Source: Micropruina sp.
GTDB lineage: Bacteria; Actinomycetota; Actinomycetes; Propionibacteriales; Propionibacteriaceae
Assembly: GCA_016716635.1 (NCBI GenBank)
Contig: JADJVZ010000011.1
Location: forward strand, 806,001 to 870,000
Length of the DNA: 64,000 nucleotides
Direction of reading: 5' to 3'
How positions within the stretch are numbered: the stretch's first letter is position 1; the number at the start of each line of letters is the position of its first letter. The notes beneath the pieces are model-generated. The model was not told where the DNA came from and did no database searches. It saw nothing but the letters and a program-made list of their open reading frames with translations. Shown in pieces: positions 37,187 to 45,775 of the stretch. The translations under genes and the position numbers were made by a program.

Positions 37187-38530
37187 TTACCCCTTGAGGT
37201 TCGGCTTCACGTCGCGTTCGTAGATCGTGGTGAGGGTCTTCTTCAGGTCGGCCATGGTGGACTTCACGTCGCCTTGCTGGGTGACGATCTTGGCCGTAGC
37301 TTTGGCCATTTCCTGGTCGGCGCCGGGCAGGAACACGCGTGCGTTGTCCTGGACGCGGGTCACGGCCAGCTGATCGATCGCCGTCTGGATTTGCGGCGTC
37401 TTGGCGAGCACGGCCGACATATCCGCCGACTTGCGCACCGGCATGTAGCCCGTGGCGGAGGAGAACAACGCTGCGTTGGCGGGCTCGCCCACGAACTTGA
37501 TGAACATCGCCGCGGTGAGTTGCTGCTCTTTGGTGATACCGGACGGGATGCCCAACCCGGAGCCACCGGTGGGGCACACGTTGGTGGTCGACTTGGGGCC
37601 GCCGGGAAGGAAGCCAACACCCACCGGGAACTTGGCGGTGGTCAAGATGCCGATCAGCGACCCTGTTGAGGACAAGGTGGTCGAGGCGATGCCCGCGGCG
37701 AGATCGTCCGTGGCGGTCTTCGACGCCACTCCCGCCCACGCGCCCTTGTAGACCGAGTCTTGGACCCACTGCATCGCGGTGATCGCATCGTCGCTGTCGC
37801 AGGTGATGTTCCAATCCTTCGACCAGCCGGTGCCCCAAGCCCAGAGGTTGTTCTGCAACGTCCACCCGGCGTAGCCGGCGAGCGCTGGGTACATGTAGGC
37901 GTACTTCGCTTGGGTCGAGGACTTCAGCTTGGGCGCCCACTCCGCGAACTCGAGCCAGGTGGTGGGTGCCCGATCGGGGAGGCCCGCGGCCTTGAAGTGA
38001 TCCTTGTTGTAGTAGAACAACGGCGTCGACCGGGCATAGGGCATCGCCCACTGCTTGCCCGCGTACTGGTAGTCCTTCACGAGAGAATCGCGGTAGTCGC
38101 CGGTGTTGACGCTGAGCAGTTTGAGCGCCGAGTCCAACGGGATGATGTTGTTGTTCATGTAGTAGCGGAACCACCACACGTCCGAGAGCAGGATCACGCC
38201 AGGAAGTCCGGACTTCGCCGACTGAGCTGTCTGGAACTTCTGGGCAATGTCCTCATAGGTGGCGCCCGCGGTGATCAAGTTGACTGTGATCCCCGGGTTT
38301 GCGGCGTTGAACGCCGCGACCAGCTGGGTCTCCACCTCACGCGACTGCCCGGGGTGGCTGGACCAGTAATCGATGCTGGGGGCCGGCTTCACATTGGTGA
38401 AGTCGATGTCCGCAGCAGCGGTGGTCGCGGCCGGCCCCGTGCTGGGCCCACCGCACGCGGCGAGGGCAAGGGCGGCAGAGCCCAGACCAGCGAGTTCGAG
38501 AAAGCGACGACGGTCGAAGGGGGATGTCAT
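37187..38530 (-). CDS. extracellular sugar-binding lipoprotein of an ABC importer (UgpB/MalE-like)
   Basis: A 447-residue family 1 extracellular solute-binding protein. The N-terminus FDRRRFLELAGLGSAALALAAC has a twin-arginine-like motif and a lipobox (LAAC, Cys near 26), so it is probably exported folded and lipid-anchored. The mature part shows IDYWSSHPGQSREVETQLV near 52-70, FNAANPGITVNLITAG near 74-89, WWFRYYMNNNIIPLD near 124-138, WAMPYARSTPLFYYNKDHFKAAGLP near 163-187 and WGTGWSKDW near 237, an aromatic-rich site suited to a sugar or glycerophosphodiester. ATG at 38530 has AAAGGAAA upstream. It is the distal gene after the two permeases; the ATPase is missing. Confidence 0.88.
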   Translation of the reverse strand: MTSPFDRRRFLELAGLGSAALALAACGGPSTGPAATTAAADIDFTNVKPAPSIDYWSSHPGQSREVETQLVAAFNAANPGITVNLITAGATYEDIAQKFQTAQSAKSGLPGVILLSDVWWFRYYMNNNIIPLDSALKLLSVNTGDYRDSLVKDYQYAGKQWAMPYARSTPLFYYNKDHFKAAGLPDRAPTTWLEFAEWAPKLKSSTQAKYAYMYPALAGYAGWTLQNNLWAWGTGWSKDWNITCDSDDAITAMQWVQDSVYKGAWAGVASKTATDDLAAGIASTTLSSTGSLIGILTTAKFPVGVGFLPGGPKSTTNVCPTGGSGLGIPSGITKEQQLTAAMFIKFVGEPANAALFSSATGYMPVRKSADMSAVLAKTPQIQTAIDQLAVTRVQDNARVFLPGADQEMAKATAKIVTQQGDVKSTMADLKKTLTTIYERDVKPNLKG

Positions 38531-38679
38531 GAGGTTTCCTTTCGATGGGAACGAAGAACGTGAGGAGGTTTGAGAAGTGGACCACACGGTGTGGTCTGGC
38601 CAGGGGAGTGGCCTGCGCACCGCTCTCCTTTCGGTGGTGGAGCAGGGGGACAGGCGTGCGGAGGCGAGCCGTGGACTGG

Positions 38680-39585
38680 TCATCCGGTGACCGAGCCTTG
38701 AGTGAGTCCCGCCACGATGTAGCGCTGCAACATTGCGAAGATCACGAGGACGGGGAGAATCACCAACACGGTGCCGGCCATGAGGATGCCCCAGCCGGCC
38801 CCGGTGTTGCCCTCCGAGTTCTGCAGCAGGGTCAAGCCCACGGGGAGCGTCATCGCCTCCGGACGATCGGTGATGATCAACGGCCAGATGTAGTCGTTCC
38901 ACTCATTCACGATGGTGACCAGGGTGACCGTCGCGATGGACGGTAGCGAAATGGGCGCCACCACCTGCCAGAGCCGCCGCCAGTGGCCGGCCCCATCGAT
39001 TTCGGCCGCCTCCAGGATGGATCGAGGCAACGTCATGAAGTGCTGCCGGAGCAAGAACGTGCCGAACGCCGTTCCTAGGCCCGGCAGCACGATGCCCCAC
39101 AGGGTGTTCTTGCCACCCATGCCCGCCACGAGGATGTAGTTGGGCAAGATCGACACCTGGGGCGGCACCATCAGAGTCACAAGAATCGCGATGAAGATCG
39201 CGTTCTTGAACGGGAACCGCACAAACACCAAGGCGTAGGCGGTGAAGATGGCCAACGTGACCTTGATCAGCGTCCCGGCCACGGTCACGATCGTGGAGTT
39301 CAAGAAGAAGCGTGCCATTGGGACCGTCGTCGTCACGTCCACGTAGTTTTGCGTGTAGAACGACTCGGGCAGCACCTTGATATTGGCCGTCACGATTTCG
39401 CCCGGCGTTTTGAACGAGCTCAGCACCATCCAGGCCAGGGGAAGGAACACCACCAAGGTGGCGAGGAGCAGCGGCAGGTAGCCGCCCACGAGCGTCTTGA
39501 TCAGGTTTCCCTTGGAAAAGGGGTGGTCCCCGGGCGGCTCTATCGCGCCGGTCACCGGCGCGGTCGTGGGTTCGGTGGCGGTCAC
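38680..39585 (-). CDS. sugar ABC transporter permease (UgpE/MalG-like)
   Basis: A 301-residue inner-membrane permease of a carbohydrate ABC importer. Six helices are visible after a polar N-terminus (first at about 33-56, LLLATLVVFLPLAWMVL). The ATPase-contacting EAA loop reads ILEAAEIDGAGHWRRLWQVVAPISLPSIATV near 194-224, with the typical EAA---G pattern, followed by WNDYIWPLII near 237. Its start overlaps the stop of the other permease by four bases. Together they form the channel for the solute delivered by the binding lipoprotein 150 bases downstream. Confidence 0.92.
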   Translation of the reverse strand: MTATEPTTAPVTGAIEPPGDHPFSKGNLIKTLVGGYLPLLLATLVVFLPLAWMVLSSFKTPGEIVTANIKVLPESFYTQNYVDVTTTVPMARFFLNSTIVTVAGTLIKVTLAIFTAYALVFVRFPFKNAIFIAILVTLMVPPQVSILPNYILVAGMGGKNTLWGIVLPGLGTAFGTFLLRQHFMTLPRSILEAAEIDGAGHWRRLWQVVAPISLPSIATVTLVTIVNEWNDYIWPLIITDRPEAMTLPVGLTLLQNSEGNTGAGWGILMAGTVLVILPVLVIFAMLQRYIVAGLTQGSVTG

Positions 39586-40532
39586 GAGTACGTTACCTTC
39601 CGCTCGACGAAGCGAATCTGGCCGACGGTGAGCAGCAGCAAGATCACGAACAAGATGACCGAGATGGCGGCGGAATAGCCGGCTCGGTTGTAGGCGCCGA
39701 AGGCCTGCAGGTACGCCTCATAGATCAGGGTGCTCGTGCCTTGGCCGAGGGGGGTCATGATCCGGATCAGGTCGAACGCCTGCAGGCTGGACAACATCGT
39801 GGTCATCAACAGAAAGAACGTCGTGGGGGACAGCAACGGCAGGGCGACACTCCAGAAGCGCCGAACCGGCCCCGCTCCGTCGATGGCAGCGGCTTCCATG
39901 ACGTCGCTGGGCAAGGACTGCAGGCCGGCCAGGTAGACCACCGCGCAGAAGCCGAGGTTCTTCCAGATATAGACGATGATGACCATCGTGAGCGCGAGTT
40001 GCGGGTCGTTGAACCACTCAGGACTCCGCATGCCCACCCCGCGCAGGATCCAGGAGAGCACTCCATAGCCCGGATCGAAGATGAACATCCACACCAGCCC
40101 GACGCCCACCCCTGACAACACGTACGGGGCAAACACGGCGGCGCGGGCGAACGTCGTCCCTCGGAGCTTCTGGTTGAGCGCGAGGGCAATCAAGATCCCG
40201 AGCACCATCGAGATGCCCACCGTGAAGACGGTGAACACAGCGGTGGTTCCCAACACGCGTGGGGCGTCATCGCTGGTGAAGAACTCCACATAGTTCCCAA
40301 AGCCAACAGCAGTGGCCGTTTCAGAACCCAACGTCCAGTTCAGCGTTGAGTACTGCAGGTTGGCGAACAGCGGCCGGTAGGCGAAGGTCGCAATCAAGAT
40401 GAGATTGGGCAGCGCCATGGCGAGAAAGACGAAGAAGTCCCGGCGGGTCCGAACGGTCCATCGTGTCGGGCGTCGACGTCGCGATGAACCCTCGCGTCCC
40501 TGGCCCCGGGTCGGGGGTGCGGTGTCACTCAC
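39582..40532 (-). CDS. sugar ABC transporter permease (UgpA/MalF-like)
   Basis: A 316-residue permease with a basic cytosolic N-terminus (GREGSSRRRRPTRWTVRTRRD), then six helices. The first lies near 33-52 (FFVFLAMALPNLILIATF) and the EAA loop is VMEAAAIDGAGPVRRFWSVALPLLSPTTFF near 215-244. SVLLFVILLLLTV-like text closes the last helix. It pairs with the downstream UgpE-like permease. The start is GTG at 40532 with AAGGAG about 11 bases upstream. It is the first gene of the importer operon and is divergent from prfB across 400 bases. Confidence 0.92.
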   Translation of the reverse strand: MSDTAPPTRGQGREGSSRRRRPTRWTVRTRRDFFVFLAMALPNLILIATFAYRPLFANLQYSTLNWTLGSETATAVGFGNYVEFFTSDDAPRVLGTTAVFTVFTVGISMVLGILIALALNQKLRGTTFARAAVFAPYVLSGVGVGLVWMFIFDPGYGVLSWILRGVGMRSPEWFNDPQLALTMVIIVYIWKNLGFCAVVYLAGLQSLPSDVMEAAAIDGAGPVRRFWSVALPLLSPTTFFLLMTTMLSSLQAFDLIRIMTPLGQGTSTLIYEAYLQAFGAYNRAGYSAAISVILFVILLLLTVGQIRFVERKVTYS

Positions 40533-40932
40533 CCGCGATCACGCTCCTTGCTTGCGAGGCTCGCCGATCGAGCCCTGCCCGAGCAAACTAGGGCTGCCCG
40601 GTAGACCAACGACGAACGGAAACTGAACCGGACATGTCATACGTCATCATTACCCGCCCCCAGGTTCTGCGCCATCATGACGGGCCCCCAAGTCGGTGTT
40701 GGGCCCGTATCTGAGTTTGGCTGCTTACCGCCCCCGCCCATTCGCTGACTTAGGGGCCTCCTCATCTATGCCCCTGCCATTGGGGTTGATGTTTCACGCC
40801 AACGGACCGCGGTCGGCACGGTCGGACGCCCCGGTCCCGATCATGATGGCCAACTCCTGGCCAGGACGCCAACGCTTCGCGGACTAGCCCGGTGCGGAGG
40901 CTGTGCGCGGCCGGACGGTAGACTCCACCCTC
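40533..40932. other. divergent intergenic region between the sugar importer and prfB
   Basis: No gene is supported in these 400 bases. GACATGTC, an 8-bp palindrome, lies near 40631 and could be part of an operator for the sugar importer. A hairpin-forming inverted repeat, CGGGCC..CAA with TTGGGCCCG, lies at 40681-40707. A -10-like TAGACT for prfB is at 40919-40924. The rest shows no repeat or coding bias that I can see. Confidence 0.4.
40919..40924 (+). promoter_or_regulatory. -10 element for leaderless prfB
   Basis: TAGACT lies eight bases before the GTG start of prfB, with no ribosome binding site between them, which suggests that transcription starts at or next to the start codon. Confidence 0.5.
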
Positions 40933-42048
40933 GTGGCAGCTCAAGACTTTCCAGCCGACATCGCGGCCCTCGACCGAACGCTTTCTTCGATCGAGGCCGT
41001 TCTCGACCCTGAGGCAAAGCTGCGCGAGATCGCAGAGTTGCAAGAGCAGGCTGCCGCCCCCGACCTCTGGGACGACCAGGCCAACGCGCAGCGGGTCACC
41101 TCACGGCTTTCCTTCCTCCAGTCCGAAGTGGATCGGGTCAAAGCGCTGCGCGGACGGATCGACGACCTGTCGGTGCTCGTGGAACTCGCTCAAGAAGAGG
41201 ACGACGCTGCCACCCTGACCGAGGCTGAGGTGGAGCTGAAGAAGCTTCAGGCGGAGGTCGAAGCGCTCGAGATTCGCACCCTGCTCTCAGGGGAGTGGGA
41301 CGAGCGCGACGCGGTCGTCAGCATCCGCTCCGGCGCGGGTGGTGTGGACGCCGCCGACTTCGCCGAGATGCTGCTGCGGATGTACTTGCGTTGGGCCGAG
41401 CGCCACGGCTACGCCGTGAAGGTGCTCGACACCTCCTACGCCGAGGAAGCTGGCCTCAAATCCGTCACCTTCGAGGTCAGCGCCCCGTTCGCATACGGAA
41501 CCTTGTCCGTTGAGGGCGGCACCCATCGCCTCGTGCGAATTAGCCCCTTCGATAACCAGGGCCGCCGCCAAACGTCCTTCGCGGCTGTCGAAGTCATTCC
41601 GCTCATCGAATCGACCGATCACATCGACGTCCCCGAATCGGACATCCGCGTGGACGTCTTCCGCAGCTCCGGTCCAGGTGGTCAGTCGGTCAACACCACC
41701 GACTCCGCCGTCCGCATCACCCACCTGCCCACAGGCCTCGTGGTGTCGATGCAGGACGAGAAGTCGCAACTGCAGAACAAGGCGGCGGCGCTGCGGGTGC
41801 TCCAGTCCCGCCTCATGCTCATGAAGAAGCAGGAAGAGGACGCCCAGAAGAAGGCCCTCGCCGGCGACGTCAAAGCGTCCTGGGGTGACCAGATGCGCAG
41901 CTACGTGCTCAACCCCTATCAAATGGTCAAAGATCTGCGGACGGAGTACGAGGTGGGCAACCCGGACGCGGTCTTCGACGGCGACATTGACGGCTTCCTT
42001 GATGCCGGCATCCGCTGGCGCATGCAGCAGGCGAAGCCTCAGTCCTGA
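40933..42048 (+). CDS. prfB: peptide chain release factor 2
   Basis: A 371-residue class I release factor. The GGQ loop that triggers peptide release is in FRSSGPGGQSVNTTDSAVR near 237-255. The codon-recognition tripeptide SPF is in VRISPFDNQGRRQTSFAAVE near 201-220; SPF marks RF2, which reads UGA and UAA. Other signs are IRSGAGGVDAADFAEMLLRMY near 131-151 and a C-terminal WGDQMRSYVLNPYQMVKDLRT. The frame runs unbroken from GTG at 40933, so the programmed frameshift of the E. coli gene is absent, as is usual in actinobacteria. It heads the conserved prfB-ftsE-ftsX-smpB neighbourhood. Confidence 0.95.
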   Translation: MAAQDFPADIAALDRTLSSIEAVLDPEAKLREIAELQEQAAAPDLWDDQANAQRVTSRLSFLQSEVDRVKALRGRIDDLSVLVELAQEEDDAATLTEAEVELKKLQAEVEALEIRTLLSGEWDERDAVVSIRSGAGGVDAADFAEMLLRMYLRWAERHGYAVKVLDTSYAEEAGLKSVTFEVSAPFAYGTLSVEGGTHRLVRISPFDNQGRRQTSFAAVEVIPLIESTDHIDVPESDIRVDVFRSSGPGGQSVNTTDSAVRITHLPTGLVVSMQDEKSQLQNKAAALRVLQSRLMLMKKQEEDAQKKALAGDVKASWGDQMRSYVLNPYQMVKDLRTEYEVGNPDAVFDGDIDGFLDAGIRWRMQQAKPQS

Positions 42049-42083
42049 GGCCGGAACCGGGAGTTTCCCGGCGCGGCGAGCAC

Positions 42084-42111
42084 TTGTTCCCACAGGTCGC
42101 TCGCCTAGACT
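42084..42111 (+). promoter_or_regulatory. promoter for ftsEX
   Basis: TTGTTC at 42084-42089 and TAGACT at 42106-42111 are 16 bases apart. Transcription would begin near 42118, giving a leader of about 60 bases before the ftsE GTG. Confidence 0.55.
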
Positions 42112-42177
42112 CCACGAAGGTCGGCCTGTCTTTTGGCAGGAAGCTTCCCCATTCCCGATCCCGGCCGAGGTACGCAC

Positions 42178-42864
42178 GTGATCCGTTTCGACAACGTCAC
42201 CAAGATTTACGACGGTCAGTCCCGACCCGCGCTCCAGAACGCAAGTGCCGACATCGATTCGGGAGAGTTCATCTTCCTCGTCGGTGCCTCAGGCTCCGGT
42301 AAGTCGACGTTCCTGAGGCTGATTCTTCGGGAGTACCGGCCCACGTCTGGGCACCTCTACGTGGCAGGCAAGGACCTGACGCGCCTGCCGTCCTGGAAGA
42401 CCCCCGGGCTGCGGCGCCAGATCGGCACCGTGTTTCAAGACTTCCGGCTGCTTCCGGGCAAGACGGTCACCGAGAACGTTGCTTTCGCCTTACAGGTGAT
42501 CGGCAAATCAAGCTCGGTGATCAAGAAGGTCGTGCCCGAGACCCTGGAGCTCGTGGGGCTCGAGGGTAAGGGCGGTCGGCTCCCCGAAGAGTTGTCCGGC
42601 GGCGAGCAGCAACGCGTTGCGATCGCCCGGGCCTTCGTGAACCGTCCTAAGATCCTCATCGCTGACGAGCCCACGGGAAATCTCGACCCGGCCACCTCGG
42701 TAGGGATCATGAAGCTCCTCGACAGGATCAATCGCGCCGACACCACCATCGTGATGGCCACGCACGACTCCACGATCGTCGACCAGATGCGCAAACGCGT
42801 GATCGAGTTGGCGGGCGGCGAGATCGTCCGAGACCAGAGCAAGGGCGTCTACGGCTACCAGTGA
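42178..42864 (+). CDS. ftsE: cell division ATP-binding protein FtsE
   Basis: A 228-residue ABC ATPase that with FtsX links cytokinesis to activation of peptidoglycan hydrolases. Walker A is GASGSGKSTFLRLI near 36-49, the Q loop IGTVFQDFRLLPGKTVTENV near 82-101, the ABC signature LSGGEQQRVAIARAFVNRP near 140-158, Walker B ILIADEPTGNLDP near 160-172 and the H loop MATHDS near 192-197. It starts VIRFDNVTKIY, the common FtsE N-terminus, with GTG at 42178. The ftsX gene follows after 20 bases. Confidence 0.95.
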   Translation: MIRFDNVTKIYDGQSRPALQNASADIDSGEFIFLVGASGSGKSTFLRLILREYRPTSGHLYVAGKDLTRLPSWKTPGLRRQIGTVFQDFRLLPGKTVTENVAFALQVIGKSSSVIKKVVPETLELVGLEGKGGRLPEELSGGEQQRVAIARAFVNRPKILIADEPTGNLDPATSVGIMKLLDRINRADTTIVMATHDSTIVDQMRKRVIELAGGEIVRDQSKGVYGYQ

Positions 42865-42884
42865 GCCGGGAGGGTTGAAAACAT

Positions 42885-43787
42885 ATGAGGCACACACTGA
42901 GCGAGACCCTCTCCGGGCTCCGACGCAATCTGTCGATGACCATCGCTGTCATCGTGACCATGGCCGTTTCGCTGTCGCTGTTCGGGGCCGGCATTCTGGC
43001 CGCCCAGCAGGTCGACCTGCTCAAGGGCAAGTGGTACGACAAGATCGAGATCACGGTCTTCTTGTGCACCAAAGACAGCAAGGGCAAGAACTGCGACCCA
43101 GGGAACGACATCACCGAGCCCCAACGGCAGGCGGTGAAGTCCGTTCTGGACGCCAACCCTGAGGTACAGACCGTCTTCTACGAAAGCAAGGCGGAGAGCT
43201 TCGAGGAGTTCAAGGAGGTGTACAAGAACAGTCCGATTCTGGAGTCCATGTCGGTCGATCTGATGCAGGACTCGTTCCGCATCAAGCTGAAGAACCCCGA
43301 GGAGTACCAGGGCGTCGTTTCGGCGGTCTCCGGGCTCAAGGGCGTCCAAAACGTGGTGGATCTTCACGAAGTTCTCGACCCGCTGTTCGAATGGCTCAAC
43401 CTCGCCAAGTGGGGCACCATCGGGTTCGCCGGCCTGCTGCTCCTGGCTGCGGCGCTGCAGATCGGAAACACCATCCGGATGGCGGCCTTCAGCCGACGGC
43501 GAGAGCTCGGAATCATGCGTCTGGTGGGCGCGAGCAACCTCTACATCATGCTGCCGTTCCTGCTCGAATCGCTGGTCGCAGCAGTCGCGGGTGCCCTCAT
43601 TGCGTGTGGGGTGCTGACATGGGTCGAGCAGTTCGTGATCATCGGAAAAGCTCAAGTGGCACTTAAGAATGTTGCCTGGATCGGGTGGCCAGAAGTGGGA
43701 ATTGCCATGCTGGCTGTTGTGGCCGTGGGGGCAGTTCTGTCTATCATCCCGACGTTAATCGCAACCCGTAAATACCTCAGGGTGTGA
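42885..43787 (+). CDS. ftsX: cell division permease-like protein FtsX
   Basis: A 300-residue membrane protein. It has a first helix (about 22-43, MTIAVIVTMAVSLSLFGAGILAAQQ), an extracellular domain with PEVQTVFYESKAESFEEFKEVY near 87-108 and NPEEYQGVVSAVSGLKGVQNVV near 138-159, and then three helices near 176-199, 224-246 and 268-290. RMAAFSRRRELGIMRLVGASN near 201-221 is the typical cytosolic loop. FtsX does not transport: with FtsE it transmits ATP hydrolysis to an extracellular hydrolase or activator, here probably the coiled-coil M23 protein encoded next, whose possible GTG start overlaps the ftsX stop. Confidence 0.95.
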   Translation: MRHTLSETLSGLRRNLSMTIAVIVTMAVSLSLFGAGILAAQQVDLLKGKWYDKIEITVFLCTKDSKGKNCDPGNDITEPQRQAVKSVLDANPEVQTVFYESKAESFEEFKEVYKNSPILESMSVDLMQDSFRIKLKNPEEYQGVVSAVSGLKGVQNVVDLHEVLDPLFEWLNLAKWGTIGFAGLLLLAAALQIGNTIRMAAFSRRRELGIMRLVGASNLYIMLPFLLESLVAAVAGALIACGVLTWVEQFVIIGKAQVALKNVAWIGWPEVGIAMLAVVAVGAVLSIIPTLIATRKYLRV

Positions 43788-43828
43788 CCCGTCACACCCA
43801 CGTGGGCCCAATCGAAGGGAATCCTCTC

Positions 43829-45196
43829 GTGCGTCAGGTGTCTTCCTCCACCTGCTCCGCTCCTCGCATCAGTCTGAGTGCCAAGCGGCGCCTCCGGCGT
43901 GCGCTGGCGGTGGGCCTTCTGACCCTGTCACTTCTCGGAGGCGCGGCGGTGACGACGGCATCTGCGGACGACCTCACCGACAAGCAAGAGCAGATTAAAT
44001 CGAACATCGCCGCCACCCAGTCGCAGATCGCTGACGACGAAGATGTGGTCTCCGGCGCAACGAAGTCGTTGCAGCAATCGCAGGCGCAACTTGCCGACGC
44101 CAAGACCAAGCTTGCTTACGTCCAGCAGCAGCTTGCAGATGCCAAGGCGGAGGATGCGCAACTGGCAGCGCAACTTGCTGCCGCGCAGACCGCCCTGGCC
44201 GCCGCTAAGGCGCAGGTCGTCCAGGCGTTGGCTGACATCGAGACGCAGCGGAGCCTGATGGGTGAGGTCGCTCGTGAGGCCGTCCAGCAGCAGAGCGGCC
44301 TGGTGGGCCTTTCGGTCGTGTTGGGTTCGCAGAACATGGCTGACCTGTCGCAGCGCCTCCAATGGAACGAGACACTGTTCGACACCACGGCGGCCCAAAT
44401 GGATCGGCTGCAGGCCGCGCAGATCAAGTTGCAGGCTGCTCAAGACCAGCAGGCCGCGGTCGAGGCGCAGATCACCGCGGAAAAGGCCGCCTCAGCGGCC
44501 ACGGTCAAAAAGGTCGCGGCACTGAAGGCGTCAGCCGCCGACGAGCAGGCGCGGGTCGCGGCTCTCGTGGTCACCAACACCAAGAATCAGCAGGCGGCCC
44601 AGGAGGAGCTCGACAAGGCCAAGGCCTCCTACGACTCGCTACAAAAGGACGCTGCGGAGGTCGAAAAGGCCATTGCCGAGCGCATTGCGGCACAAAAGGC
44701 CGCTGCAGAGGCGGCTGCTGCCGCCGCGGCGGCCGCAGCCGCCGCCGGAGGCGACAATGGGGCGGCCGCGTCCAGCCCCAGCGGCTCTGACCTGAGCGCG
44801 AAGGGCTTCATCCGCCCCGTTGACGCTAACCCGGGCTCCCCGTTCGGCATGCGCTTCCACCCCATCCTCCATTACTGGCGCATGCACAACGGTCAGGACT
44901 TCGGCGCCAGCTGTGGCACCCCGCTCTACGCAGCGAACAGTGGCACGGTTATCCACGTAGGGCCCCAGGGAGGGTTCGGTAACTACACGATCATCGACCA
45001 TGGCTTCATCGGGGGTAAGTCGGTCATGACCGGTTATGCCCATCAGTCCAAGTGGGTCGTCAAGAGCGGCCAGGATGTCTCCCGCGGTGAGCTCATCGGC
45101 TACGTCGGCTCCACGGGCCTCTCGACGACCTGCCATTTGCACCTGCAGGTCTATGTCAACGGCACGCCGGTCAATCCCATGCTGTGGGTCCCCTGA
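43829..45196 (+). CDS. secreted coiled-coil M23/LytM peptidase-like protein, likely FtsEX partner
   Basis: A 455-residue secreted protein. A signal peptide spans about residues 1-46 (RRLRRALAVGLLTLSLLGGAA, cleavage near TASA-DD). Residues 48-320 are a long Ala/Gln-rich coiled coil. An Ala/Gly linker follows, then an M23 domain with HNGQDFGASCGTPLYAA near 353-369 (first His and Asp) and TTCHLHLQVYVNG near 430-442 (HxH), so the zinc site looks complete. Coiled coil plus LytM is the layout of EnvC and of FtsX-dependent hydrolases, and position directly after ftsX supports that partnership. GTG 43829 has GAAGG upstream; GTG 43784 would add a non-signal extension. An active endopeptidase is predicted. 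Confidence 0.88.
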   Translation: MRQVSSSTCSAPRISLSAKRRLRRALAVGLLTLSLLGGAAVTTASADDLTDKQEQIKSNIAATQSQIADDEDVVSGATKSLQQSQAQLADAKTKLAYVQQQLADAKAEDAQLAAQLAAAQTALAAAKAQVVQALADIETQRSLMGEVAREAVQQQSGLVGLSVVLGSQNMADLSQRLQWNETLFDTTAAQMDRLQAAQIKLQAAQDQQAAVEAQITAEKAASAATVKKVAALKASAADEQARVAALVVTNTKNQQAAQEELDKAKASYDSLQKDAAEVEKAIAERIAAQKAAAEAAAAAAAAAAAAGGDNGAAASSPSGSDLSAKGFIRPVDANPGSPFGMRFHPILHYWRMHNGQDFGASCGTPLYAANSGTVIHVGPQGGFGNYTIIDHGFIGGKSVMTGYAHQSKWVVKSGQDVSRGELIGYVGSTGLSTTCHLHLQVYVNGTPVNPMLWVP

Positions 45197-45210
45197 TCCT
45201 CTGACGTGCA

Positions 45211-45244
45211 CGAGGGCCCCGGACGCGTACGTCCGGGGCCCTCG
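45211..45244 (+). terminator. terminator after the ftsEX-M23 operon
   Basis: A perfect 15-bp GC-rich stem (45211-45225 with 45230-45244) has a four-base loop, 15 bases after the M23 gene stop. No T-run follows, as is common in actinobacteria. Confidence 0.75.
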
Positions 45245-45295
45245 TGGCGCTCCTGGTAGATTGACTGCACCGCCGAAGGCCAGAAGAAGGGAGCA

Positions 45296-45775
45296 ATGAT
45301 GCCAAGACCCGAGGGGCGCGTCATGGTTTCCCAGAACCGAAAAGCCCGCCACGACTACTTCCTGGGTGATCACTTTGAGGCCGGCATGGTGCTGACGGGC
45401 ACCGAGGTGAAGTCATTGCGCATGGGGCGGGCGTCCTTGGCCGACGCCTTCGCCACCATCGACGACGGAGAGGTGTGGCTGCGTAACGCGCACATCCCCG
45501 AATACAGCTTCGGTACCTGGAAGAACCACGCCACCCGGCGCAATCGTAAGCTGCTGTTGCATCGCCGCGAGATCGCCAAACTCGAACGCGAGGTCGGCAA
45601 CAGCGGCAAGACGATCGTCCCCCTGGCGTTGTACTTCTCCGACGGCTACGCCAAGGTCGAGATTGCCGTCGGAACGGGCAAGAAGGACTGGGACAAGCGG
45701 CAGACCCTCGCGGCTCGCGATGCGGATCGGGAAGCGTCTCGTGCGCTGGCTTCCCGGAATCGTCGCAGCCGATGA
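45296..45775 (+). CDS. smpB: SsrA-binding protein SmpB
   Basis: A 159-residue tmRNA-binding protein that brings Ala-tmRNA to stalled ribosomes. Family text is clear: NRKARHDYFLGDHFEAGMVLTGTEVKSLR split over residues 14-42, RASLADAFATIDDGEVWLRNAHIPEY near 45-70 and KLLLHRREIAKLEREVGNSGKTIVPLALYF near 86-115. The basic tail KKDWDKRQTLAARDADRE is the decoding-site helix. ATG 45296, ATG 45299 and ATG 45323 are possible starts; AAGGGAG at 45287-45293 favours 45299. Its RNA partner ssrA lies 2.6 kb downstream. Confidence 0.94.
   Translation: MMPRPEGRVMVSQNRKARHDYFLGDHFEAGMVLTGTEVKSLRMGRASLADAFATIDDGEVWLRNAHIPEYSFGTWKNHATRRNRKLLLHRREIAKLEREVGNSGKTIVPLALYFSDGYAKVEIAVGTGKKDWDKRQTLAARDADREASRALASRNRRSR

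Larger units (their letters stand above)
35287..37223 (+). pseudogene. DUF262-DUF1524 (GmrSD-type) nuclease gene, frameshifted
   Basis: The N-terminal frame (35287 to about 36519) encodes a DUF262 domain: IEEMLTAIYKREYLMPAIQREFVWG split over residues 4-28, GYPVGSFLLWD near 49-59, AVLDGQQRLTSLN near 96-108 and FVRVNSGGTTLSYSDLLLS near 236-254. At about 36519 the frame breaks (..FEGMQA then nonsense to 36738). The protein resumes in another frame (GADFPVAMVEEAM..) with a DUF1524 HNH nuclease: FHEDHIFPKSRF from 36687, then NLLPNLQLL and NIEKQDALP. One base is missing, or two are extra. A 47-bp tandem duplication at 36963-37056 then shifts the end again, so the last 60-odd codons to the TAG at 37223 look abnormal. 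GmrSD relatives restrict modified DNA. Fourth gene of the set, 12 bases after the helicase gene. Confidence 0.75.

Noticed and set aside
40933..42048. Programmed +1 frameshift in prfB
   Set aside because: The frame is continuous from the GTG start to the stop, with no in-frame UGA or slippery CUU-UGA site.
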